From positions 1 through 21,884 of the forward strand of contig DASTWM010000005.1 of the NCBI GenBank assembly GCA_035765855.1: a stretch of 21,884 nucleotides of DNA. Reading direction: 5' to 3'. A program made the translations under genes and the position numbers. Source of the stretch: DASTWM01 sp035765855. GTDB lineage: Bacteria; Chloroflexota; Chloroflexia; Chloroflexales; Roseiflexaceae. How positions within the stretch are numbered: the stretch's first letter is position 1; each line of letters begins with the position of its first letter. This document shows positions 1 through 6,169 of this stretch, one piece after another. Under the pieces are notes generated by a model that saw only the letters and a list, made by a program, of their open reading frames with translations, ran no database searches and had not been told where the DNA came from.

Positions 1-1
1 G

Positions 2-37
2 CTAATCAACGTGTGGCGCCTGCGCTTCTCGAAATAA
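2..37 (+). CDS. Possible C-terminal end of an upstream gene (partial)
   Basis: One plus-strand frame is open from the window edge and ends in a TAA at 35-37; the last residues would be LINVWRLRFSK. The stop falls just before the histidine kinase region, with 51 bases to its preferred ATG, so the two could be co-transcribed. Twelve codons are too few to recognise a family. A second frame stays open to about 113 but would overlap the kinase start, so it is less likely. Confidence 0.25.
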   Translation, partial: LINVWRLRFSK

Positions 38-88
38 ATGACGGAAACCGTTCCGCATGTGCATCATCTATCGAACGAGGATACAGCA

Positions 89-1141
89 ATGAACGAAGAT
101 CAACCGACATTGGATGAACTTCTGGGCAGCACCAACGCTGAGCTTGATCAGGCCCGCCGCGAACTCATGGAACTGGAAACGCTGCTCCGCCAGACCAGCG
201 TCGAGGTCGACAAGCTCGCCCAGCGTGAGTTGACTGTGGCGAATCGTCTGCGCGATCTGGAAGTCAATCTCGACAAGTACAGCAAGGCTGACATCAAAAG
301 CTTTTACACGACCGCGCAGGAGGTGCAGATGCGCCTGCTCATGATGCGCGGCCAGCTTGAGCAACTGCAATTCCGCCAGCAAGCCTTGAAAACGCGCCAG
401 AGCCAGCTATTTACGCTCGTCACCACGCTGGAGCGGCTGAGCGGCATGACCAATGGTTCGGCTGGGCCTGCCGCCGATGATACCACCGATGTTATTGCCA
501 ATATCATTCAGGCGCAGGAGAAAGAGCGCTCGCGTATTTCACTTCAGATGCACGACGGGCCAGCGCAATCCATGAGCAATCTTGTGTTGCGCGCTGAAAT
601 CTGCCAGCGCATGTTCGAGCGCGATCCTGACGCGGCGCGCGGCGAGTTGACCGCTTTGAAGAACGCGATCAACACCTCCTTACAGGATATTCGCGGTTTT
701 ATCTTTGACCTGCGACCCATGATCCTTGACGACCTTGGGCTGGTGCCGACGCTCCGGCGCTATGTGCAGCAGTTCAGCGACAAACATAAGCTTGAAGTGA
801 ATCTGGTGGTGCAGAACATGGAAGGCCGCCTGCCGGCGCACTATGAAGTTGCCATCTTCCGTTTCATTCAAGAAGCGCTGAATAATGTGGTGAAGCATGC
901 CAATGCGTCGCAGGCGCGCGTGGTGCTGGACAACAGTGGCGGGCACATTCAGATCTCGGTGGAAGATGACGGCAGCGGCTTCCCGGTCAGCGAGGTCATG
1001 GCCGATGTGAGCGGGCGGCGCAACATGGGCATTGGCTTGCTGCGGCAGCAGGCCGAGATGTTGCTGCGCGGCGAGTTCGGCATCGAGAGCGCTATCGGGC
1101 GTGGCACGCGCGTGGCGGCGGTGGTTTCCGCGCCGTCGTAG
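89..1141 (+). CDS. Sensor histidine kinase, HisKA_3 (DegS/NarX-like), cytoplasmic
   Basis: The protein (350 aa) is a two-component histidine kinase that would phosphorylate a NarL/LuxR-type response regulator, not seen in this window. Residues 1-110 are charged, heptad-like and probably coiled coil, with no signal peptide or membrane helix, so the sensor is cytoplasmic. The HisKA_3 dimerisation region carries the phospho-acceptor in LQMHDGPAQ (His155). The HATPase_c domain follows, with N box EALNNVVKHA (Asn265/266), G1 box EDDGSGF (Asp293/294) and G2 box MGIGLL. The ATG at 89 is preferred because GAGG lies 8 bases upstream (77-80); the in-frame ATG at 38 has no ribosome-binding site. DegS is the closest family architecture. 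The signal and partner are unknown; the next gene, a pilin, has its own promoter, so a link is speculative. Confidence 0.9.
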   Translation: MNEDQPTLDELLGSTNAELDQARRELMELETLLRQTSVEVDKLAQRELTVANRLRDLEVNLDKYSKADIKSFYTTAQEVQMRLLMMRGQLEQLQFRQQALKTRQSQLFTLVTTLERLSGMTNGSAGPAADDTTDVIANIIQAQEKERSRISLQMHDGPAQSMSNLVLRAEICQRMFERDPDAARGELTALKNAINTSLQDIRGFIFDLRPMILDDLGLVPTLRRYVQQFSDKHKLEVNLVVQNMEGRLPAHYEVAIFRFIQEALNNVVKHANASQARVVLDNSGGHIQISVEDDGSGFPVSEVMADVSGRRNMGIGLLRQQAEMLLRGEFGIESAIGRGTRVAAVVSAPS

Positions 1142-1162
1142 GTATTCAATACTGACTGGGTG

Positions 1163-1180
1163 CTAAAGCGCAGGCTTTAG
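1163..1180. repeat. Small hairpin repeat downstream of kinase
   Basis: CTAAAGC, loop GCAG, GCTTTAG: a perfect 7-bp stem just after the kinase stop. It has no T-tract, so it is more likely a small REP-type palindrome than a terminator. Confidence 0.5.
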
Positions 1181-1187
1181 ATTCGCT

Positions 1188-1242
1188 CAATGCCTTTTCT
1201 TTTCCGCATAAGCGCGCGAGAAGAAAGGGCATTGTTTGTTTT
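1188..1242 (+). terminator. Rho-independent terminator of the histidine kinase
   Basis: A 14-bp stem with one G-U pair (arms 1188-1201 and 1221-1234, outer bases CAATGCC/GGCATTG) is followed by TTTGTTTT at 1235-1242. It ends the kinase transcript and isolates the Flp gene. The rest of 1142-1374 holds the hairpin at 1163-1180 and the Flp promoter; I see no gene there. Confidence 0.75.
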
Positions 1243-1305
1243 GGAGCCACATGGTTCCTGCTGGCGATGTCTGGCCCCGATCATGAATGTAGTACTTTTA
1301 GACTA

Positions 1306-1333
1306 TTGTGGAATTCCACAAATACGTTATACT
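1306..1333 (+). promoter_or_regulatory. Promoter of the Flp pilin with overlapping 16-bp palindrome
   Basis: A -10 box TATACT sits at 1328-1333. Upstream at 1306-1321 is the perfect palindrome TTGTGGAATTCCACAA, whose left end TTGTGG is placed as a -35 box with a 16-base spacer. A palindrome covering -35 and spacer is a typical operator position, so this gene is probably regulated. No regulator can be assigned. Confidence 0.6.
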
Positions 1334-1374
1334 AACGGTACTTATTATTCGTACTTGTTCTTGGGAGGTCATCC

Positions 1375-1533
1375 ATGATTCGCAGCTTCTTTGCACGCGA
1401 AGAGGGCCAGGGTCTGGTCGAGTACGCGCTTATTCTCGTGTTGATCGCGATCGTCGTCATCGGTATCCTGCGCTTGCTCGGCAATCAGGTGAGCGGTGTG
1501 TTCAGCAATATCAACAGCGGTCTGAACCCGTAG
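1375..1533 (+). CDS. Flp/Fap-type type IVb pilin (orphan)
   Basis: This 52-aa protein is a Flp pilin precursor, the subunit of tight-adherence (Tad) pili, processed at the membrane by a prepilin peptidase. It has a short positive leader (MIRSFFAREEG), the Flp processing motif G-(X4)-EY as GQGLVEY, and one hydrophobic helix (about residues 18-36). Cleavage after Gly11 would leave a mature pilin starting QGLVEY, with the diagnostic Glu16-Tyr17 pair. TTGGGAGG six bases before the ATG is a strong ribosome-binding site. The gene has its own promoter and a strong terminator. No tad assembly gene (cpaF, tadB/C, rcpA, tadV) lies in the window, so assembly proteins must be elsewhere. Chloroflexia often carry such small Flp genes. 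The family call is secure; a role in adhesion or motility is inferred. Confidence 0.92.
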   Translation: MIRSFFAREEGQGLVEYALILVLIAIVVIGILRLLGNQVSGVFSNINSGLNP

Positions 1534-1551
1534 TTTTCCTGGGTCTATGTC

Positions 1552-1586
1552 ATAAGCCCCGCCATTCGGCGGGGCTTATTGTTTTT
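1552..1586 (+). terminator. Strong rho-independent terminator of the Flp gene
   Basis: Perfect 12-bp stem (ATAAGCCCCGCC at 1552-1563, complement at 1568-1579), loop ATTC, then TGTTTTT. It starts 18 bases after the pilin stop. Confidence 0.93.
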
Positions 1587-1598
1587 GAATGCTGAATC

Positions 1599-1634
1599 AA
1601 TAAAGCGGATGAACTCACGCTCATCCGCTTTATT
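1599..1634 (-). terminator. Terminator of the iron permease operon
   Basis: Perfect 14-bp inverted repeat (AATAAAGCGGATGA and its complement, 8-base loop) directly after the minus-strand stop of the FTR1 gene. The 3' arm ends in TTTATT on the minus strand. It lies back to back with the Flp terminator. Confidence 0.8.
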
Positions 1635-1641
1635 GTGTGCG

Positions 1642-3990
1642 CTAACTGGTCTGCACCTTGCGCGGCTGCACGGTTGCTGGTGCTTTGGCTGCTGGTCGAT
1701 GCTTGCGGCGTTCGGCCAGAAAGTAGCTGCCAATGACGAAGATGCCAGCGGCAACCTGTAGTATGATGCCCTCCCACGTCGCGTACAGGCCGAACCACAT
1801 GCCCATCCAGTACGGCAGCGACAGCCAGCGAATCGGATGAATTGGCATCCAGCCGATTACCTGCATGATGTTGATCGTTTTGCCGACCATTTGCAACAGC
1901 ACCACGCCGATGAAGATGCCGGTCACGATCAGCATTTTCTTGTGTGGTAGCTTGGTTTGCACGGCGAAGACCAGCAGGCCGATCAGGAGCGTCGCGCCGA
2001 GACCAACCGCCACGCCGCCAAGCACCGTTGCAGTGTTGGCCTCCAGCACCAGCGCCTGCAGGAACAGCACCGTCTCGAAGCCTTCGCGGTAAATGCTGGT
2101 GAAGCCGAGCGTCACCAGGCCAAGGAATTGCCCGGCCACGCCGCTGATCAGCCGCTTCTTGTGCTGGTGGAAATTCGCCATCCAGCCGGTCCAGTACATG
2201 CTGTGGAAGAACCAGTTGGTGATCAACAGCAGCACGCCAATCGCGATGAGCGACACAATCGCTTCGAGCTTTTCGCCGTAGCGCGCCAGTGAAACCAGAA
2301 TTTCACGCGCCAGCAGCCATGTCAGTATGGTGACGATGAACGCAAGCGCCGCGCCCCACCACAGCGGCTTGCGGAAGCGGCGCTGCTCGCCAACCTTCAG
2401 GCTGCCCATCAGCGATGCCAGGATGAGCACTGCCTCAAGCCCTTCGCGGAACACAATCACCGCGGCGTTGGTTGCCACGGCGGTGGGCGCGTTGTTGCCC
2501 GCCAACGCCTGCTGCGCCGCGGCAAGCTCCCGATCGAGCGCCTGCCGGGTCGTCCTGATTTCGCTGGCGGGCGCGCTGTGCTCCAACAAATACGCAAGCC
2601 CGCGCTGGCTGGCGTCGCCGTACCAGAACAGCCCCTCAAGCACCGGCTTGAACTGCGGCGCAAACACAATCAGCTTGGCCTCCGGCCCGGATTCCAGAAT
2701 GGCGTACGCTTCCAGGCGCGCCGACTCCGCCAGATCGTACTGCCTGGCTGCAACGGCGGTTTCCATCTGGTCGAGCGCCGAAGCGATCACGTCGAAGTCG
2801 GCGTTGTTGTCGTGCTTCTGCCACTCGGCGGGCATGATCTCGCCCAGCAACGTAGTGATCTGCTCGACGCTGGCCTGAATCGCTTCGGGGGCTGCTACTT
2901 CGTCGGCATGGGCGCTGGCAGCGGCGAGTTGCTGGTCTAAACCCTTGAAAAGCCGCGCAACCTGTGCCGTCCTGGCTGCGTCGCGTGCCTCCATCAATGT
3001 CTGAAGATCGGTGAACGCTGCCGCCGCGCCGTCGCGGAAGGTCATGGCCTCGCGAATCTCCAGATCGGTCGTGACCTGCCCATTGTGAACACCGCGGCTG
3101 TATTCCACCGGCACCAGGCTCAGGAAGCGCATGAGTTGCCCGGCCCGCCGTACCTGCTCGTCGGCATTCAGCGGCGCGGCCCGAAAGCCCTTGAGCACGT
3201 TTTCAACCGCTGGCAGCGCGTGCGAAATCGAGCCATGGAGCGCGGCATTCGCGAGATCGGCGAAGGCCCGTTCCGCCTGTTGTGCCGCGTCCGCGCCGCG
3301 CTGCGCCCGGTACGCCGGCTCCAGAATCTGAAAGTAACCCTGCGCGAGCGCGGCGGCTTCGGCGCGTCGGCTGGCGAAGCCTTGCCCATCGGCGCTGTGA
3401 GCCGTCGTCAGCGCTTCGGATAATCTGGCCTGGTACGTGTCCAACATGTCGGCGCGCACGGCAGCCAGCGCATCGGCGGGAGTCATAGTTCCGCTCGCCG
3501 CGCCGTCTACTGCCAGCGTCGCGTCTGCGCCGGGGCGTGAGAAACGGGTGGCATGGCGATATTCCCGCAATGGCAGCCATGCCTGTGCTGTTGCGCCGTC
3601 GCCGCGCTCAAGGGCGGTTTCGACGGCGATGAAGCTGCCATGGAGCAGCGCGGTCCAGATCGTCGCCCGTGCGCCAGCGAATGCCGGAGCATTCCGCTCG
3701 GCCAACGCCTTCGATGCTGCCGCAAACGCGGCCTGCACCTGCGTAGCGGCTGATGGGGCAGCCTGCTGGAGCGGCGCGGCCAGTTGGTCGGCGTAAACGG
3801 TCGCGGCTTCAGCAAAACGCTGCTGCGCCTCCGCCGGATCGGTTGTAAACGCAATCTGCGCCTGAGCGAGATCCTTGCGCATCGTTTCGGCCGATTGCGG
3901 CGGCGTGGTAGCGGCGGCAAACGCGCCGAGCGGCACCAGCATGCCTGTAACAATTGCACAAATAAAAGATGTCCAACGGATCGCATGCAT
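1642..3990 (-). CDS. FTR1-family iron permease with large extracytoplasmic N-terminal domain
   Basis: This 782-aa membrane protein is an oxidase-coupled-type iron permease of the FTR1/EfeU family, moving iron across the cytoplasmic membrane. Residues 1-25 are a signal peptide. Residues about 26-500 are a long Ala-rich helical extracytoplasmic region. The permease proper (about 505-770, roughly seven helices) carries both iron-binding RExxE motifs: REGLE at 515-519 and REGFE at 635-639. The C-terminus is basic and cytoplasmic. EfeU proteins have only the permease (about 280 aa), so this belongs to the long, N-terminally extended bacterial subgroup. It starts 6 bases after the lipoprotein gene, with GAGGAG at that gene's stop as ribosome-binding site, so the two are co-translated. 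No EfeB peroxidase or ferroxidase is nearby. Regulation is probably by the divergent DtxR-family protein. Confidence 0.92.
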   Translation of the reverse strand: MHAIRWTSFICAIVTGMLVPLGAFAAATTPPQSAETMRKDLAQAQIAFTTDPAEAQQRFAEAATVYADQLAAPLQQAAPSAATQVQAAFAAASKALAERNAPAFAGARATIWTALLHGSFIAVETALERGDGATAQAWLPLREYRHATRFSRPGADATLAVDGAASGTMTPADALAAVRADMLDTYQARLSEALTTAHSADGQGFASRRAEAAALAQGYFQILEPAYRAQRGADAAQQAERAFADLANAALHGSISHALPAVENVLKGFRAAPLNADEQVRRAGQLMRFLSLVPVEYSRGVHNGQVTTDLEIREAMTFRDGAAAAFTDLQTLMEARDAARTAQVARLFKGLDQQLAAASAHADEVAAPEAIQASVEQITTLLGEIMPAEWQKHDNNADFDVIASALDQMETAVAARQYDLAESARLEAYAILESGPEAKLIVFAPQFKPVLEGLFWYGDASQRGLAYLLEHSAPASEIRTTRQALDRELAAAQQALAGNNAPTAVATNAAVIVFREGLEAVLILASLMGSLKVGEQRRFRKPLWWGAALAFIVTILTWLLAREILVSLARYGEKLEAIVSLIAIGVLLLITNWFFHSMYWTGWMANFHQHKKRLISGVAGQFLGLVTLGFTSIYREGFETVLFLQALVLEANTATVLGGVAVGLGATLLIGLLVFAVQTKLPHKKMLIVTGIFIGVVLLQMVGKTINIMQVIGWMPIHPIRWLSLPYWMGMWFGLYATWEGIILQVAAGIFVIGSYFLAERRKHRPAAKAPATVQPRKVQTS

Positions 3991-3996
3991 GCTGGA

Positions 3997-5109
3997 TTAC
4001 TCCTCAACCTGAATATGCAACTTTGCCGCAACCTGCGCAATCTGCCCGGTCAGAGCCGTGGCGCGATTCTGCGCTTCCGCGCCCAGCAAATCGGCGTCTT
4101 CCGGCGTGAACCGTTTGCCGCTCTGCTCCCTGCTGTAAATGTCGGCCACAAATGCTTTGAGATCGGTCAATCCTTCGCTAATCTGTGTGTCCTGCGCGGT
4201 GTCAACTGCCTGCACCTCCGGGCTGACGCCTTCGTACACAACCTGCAAGCCACCCAAAATGTCCTGCATGTCGGACAAGCGCGAAATTGCCACAAAATCG
4301 CGCTGCCTGGATGCATCGCCGCTAACGAAGCGGGAATTTTTCCATGAGTCGAAATATTCATTCATGGTCGGCACCATAACGACCAGCGCGGTGAATGCGT
4401 CGGTCCTGGTGGGCTGCCATGCCTGCGCCGCCGTGACCAGTTCGCCAGCGTAGCGGTCGAGCGCGTCGGCAGCAGCCTTGAGCACATTCGCTTCCGGCAG
4501 CAGTTCGCCAAAATCATGCGCGCCGTTGCCATTCAGATCGACAGGAACATTGCTTGTGTAATCTGGCTCGGTGCCCCACAGCGCGCTTTCCGTGACGCCG
4601 AACAGGTTGCCTGGCCTGGCAAGCACGCGCCCGTCGGGCAGTTTCAGGTCGAACGGCACTGCGTTCTCAGGGTCGTCCGCGCCGCTGCCGCCCGCATCCA
4701 GAATGACATCGTAATCAGCCAGGCTGGCCGTGCCAGCGACCACGCCTTCCATCTGTTCGTAGCCGGGGCTGGCGGCCAGCCATGCCTCACGCGCCTCTCG
4801 CGCGGCAGCCAGCGCATCGGGCTGCTGAGCGAGCGCGTTATAGTCGAATGTAGCTGCGGCGGCGAGATTATAATAACGTTCGCTGGCTTGCTGAAGCCTG
4901 GCGGTGTTGGCCTTGAGCGCGCTGGTTTTCTGGAGCAGATAGGTCTTGATAGCGTTCAAGTTGGCTGCATCTGCGGTCGTCTGGCTGCTGGAAGCCGCTG
5001 AAGGGAGGTTCGTTGGGACGGCTTGCTCTTGCGGTGCGGCCACAGGTGCGCTGCCACAGGCCGCCAGGAGCGTCATTGCGATGGCGAGCGGAATAACATA
5101 GCGCTTCAT
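3997..5109 (-). CDS. Imelysin/EfeO-type iron-uptake lipoprotein
   Basis: A 370-aa lipoprotein, first gene of the iron operon. The N-terminus has a signal peptide with lipobox LAAC (Cys18), then a Ser/Ala/Pro/Gln linker to about residue 48. The rest is helical and resembles imelysin (peptidase M75)/EfeO proteins, which bind iron outside the membrane and pass it to the FTR1 permease. The family's GxHxxE metal motif seems to be GYEQME (116-121), with Glu118 where His is expected. A DLNGNGAHDFGE stretch (about 190-201) looks like a Ca-binding-type loop. AAGGGAG lies just before the ATG. The promoter is at 5239-5267 under the palindromic operator. The family call rests on context (directly before FTR1) plus fold-like pattern, so it is less certain than for FTR1 itself. 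Confidence 0.75.
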   Translation of the reverse strand: MKRYVIPLAIAMTLLAACGSAPVAAPQEQAVPTNLPSAASSSQTTADAANLNAIKTYLLQKTSALKANTARLQQASERYYNLAAAATFDYNALAQQPDALAAAREAREAWLAASPGYEQMEGVVAGTASLADYDVILDAGGSGADDPENAVPFDLKLPDGRVLARPGNLFGVTESALWGTEPDYTSNVPVDLNGNGAHDFGELLPEANVLKAAADALDRYAGELVTAAQAWQPTRTDAFTALVVMVPTMNEYFDSWKNSRFVSGDASRQRDFVAISRLSDMQDILGGLQVVYEGVSPEVQAVDTAQDTQISEGLTDLKAFVADIYSREQSGKRFTPEDADLLGAEAQNRATALTGQIAQVAAKLHIQVEE

Positions 5110-5139
5110 TTCTCTCCCTTTCTAGCGCACATGCTGTGC

Positions 5140-5168
5140 TTGCGAGTGTCTTTTTGCTCCGCTATAAT
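5140..5168 (+). promoter_or_regulatory. Possible plus-strand promoter toward the DtxR-type gene
   Basis: TTGCGA, 17-base spacer, TATAAT. It would give a leader of about 200 bases crossing the palindromic operator before the regulator gene. I see no better promoter closer to that gene. Confidence 0.5.
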
Positions 5169-5234
5169 AACGAAAGCAGTAGAACAAATGTTTAAGAATG
5201 CTTACGAACTTGGTAATAGCGGGCTTACTTCGCG

Positions 5235-5252
5235 AGTTAGCATATGCTAACT
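5235..5252. promoter_or_regulatory. Palindromic operator, probably for the DtxR-family repressor
   Basis: AGTTAGCATATGCTAACT is a perfect 18-bp palindrome. Its TTAG...CTAA half-sites resemble DtxR/IdeR boxes (consensus TTAGGTTAG-CTAACCTAA). It covers the -10 box of the iron operon and lies 125 bases before the regulator gene. Confidence 0.75.
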
Positions 5253-5267
5253 TATGAAGTTTGTCAA
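5239..5267 (-). promoter_or_regulatory. Promoter of the iron-uptake operon
   Basis: On the minus strand, TTGACA (5262-5267), 17-base spacer, TATGCT (5239-5244). The -35 box is a perfect consensus, and the -10 lies wholly inside the 18-bp palindrome, so repressor binding would block RNA polymerase. Confidence 0.85.
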
Positions 5268-5315
5268 CTTTTTTCTTGGTAAACTGGAAATACTCTGCTA
5301 CTCATGCATGCGGTG

Positions 5316-5331
5316 AGCATACATCTATGCT
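5316..5331. promoter_or_regulatory. Second short inverted repeat in the iron intergenic region
   Basis: AGCATA-CATC-TATGCT. It repeats the core of the operator at 5235-5252 with four bases inserted in the centre, so it may be a weaker or secondary regulator site. Confidence 0.35.
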
Positions 5332-5376
5332 GCCTGCGCTGTAACTAACGACATCATCAAGAATACGAGGAATGAC

Positions 5377-6078
5377 ATGGAAGAAAGCCAAGCGGGTACC
5401 CCAATGCGGCGCGCCATCGAGCATGAGCCGACCGAGAAAATGCGAGAATACCTTGAAGTTATTTACTATCTTGCGGCGCGGAATGAACCTGTGATTGCGG
5501 CGCGGCTGGCCGAATGGCTGCATGTGACCGCCCCAACCGTGAGCAACATGGTCAGCGAAATGGAAAAACGTGGCTTCATCACCCGCAGCGCGCGCAACGA
5601 AATCAGCCTCACTCCAGAAGGATTTGCGTTTGCCGAAGCCATGGTCAAGCGCCACCGCGTGCTGGAGTGCTTCCTGGTCGAGGTAATGGGCGTGCCATGG
5701 CACCAGATTCATGAAGAAGCGGTGCGCTTGGAGCATGCCCTGTCGCCGACATTAGAGTCGCGGATCGAGGCGCTGGTTGGCCGTTCGCAGACATGCCCGC
5801 ATGGCAACCCGATTCCTGGCAGCGGCGCGACATATGTTGGCACGGTGCGGCTGGCGCAGGTGGAGCCGGGGCATCGATGGACGTTGCAGCGGATTGTGGA
5901 GGAGGCCGAAGAAGATTCGGAACTCATGCGCTGGTTTCAGGAGAACAGCTTGATTCCGGGTACGACATTTGAAGTAACCAGCAACTCGGCGGCCTATGGT
6001 GTCACGTTGAAGAACAATTCGCATTCGATCACGCTGACGCCGCAGATTGCGTCCCAAATTTGGGGCGAAGTCGCGTAG
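5377..6078 (+). CDS. DtxR/MntR-family metal-dependent transcriptional regulator
   Basis: This 233-aa protein is a metal-sensing repressor. Residues about 18-75 form the winged helix-turn-helix (recognition helix near TAPTVSNMVSEMEKRGF). The dimerisation/metal domain has RHRVLE (His93, Glu97) and HEEAVRLEHALS (His112, Glu119, His120), followed by CPHGNPIPG (140-148), typical of DtxR/IdeR. Residues about 155-230 are the FeoA/SH3-like C-terminal domain, which MntR lacks. Two ligand positions differ from DtxR: the Met10 equivalent is Glu24 and the Cys102 equivalent is Val116, so the metal preference is unsure. GAGG six bases before the ATG fixes the start. It is divergent from the iron operon, so iron-dependent repression of that operon is the likely role. 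Autoregulation is possible because the operator lies between the genes. Confidence 0.93.
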   Translation: MEESQAGTPMRRAIEHEPTEKMREYLEVIYYLAARNEPVIAARLAEWLHVTAPTVSNMVSEMEKRGFITRSARNEISLTPEGFAFAEAMVKRHRVLECFLVEVMGVPWHQIHEEAVRLEHALSPTLESRIEALVGRSQTCPHGNPIPGSGATYVGTVRLAQVEPGHRWTLQRIVEEAEEDSELMRWFQENSLIPGTTFEVTSNSAAYGVTLKNNSHSITLTPQIASQIWGEVA

Positions 6079-6096
6079 GAAGAAAGCAGTAAGGGC

Positions 6097-6160
6097 TCCG
6101 CGAAGACACGCGAAGAACGCGAAAACGTATCAGCTTCGTGCGCTTCGCGTCCTTCGCGGA
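6097..6160. repeat. Inverted array of CGCGAAG-type repeats between convergent genes
   Basis: The left arm holds CGCGAAG three times at 8- to 10-base intervals; the right arm holds the complement CTTCGCG at matching spacing, so the whole can fold into an imperfect hairpin (TCCGCGAAG...CTTCGCGGA). It lies between the ends of the regulator and mutL and may act as a weak bidirectional terminator. Confidence 0.7.
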
Positions 6161-6169
6161 TCATTCTTC

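Noticed and set aside
1190..1378. 62-codon ORF between the kinase and Flp gene
   Set aside because: It runs through the terminator hairpin and the Flp promoter and has no ribosome-binding site.
5188..5250. 20-codon ORF (MFKNAYELGNSG...) upstream of the DtxR-type gene
   Set aside because: No ribosome-binding site, and its end is the operator palindrome itself.
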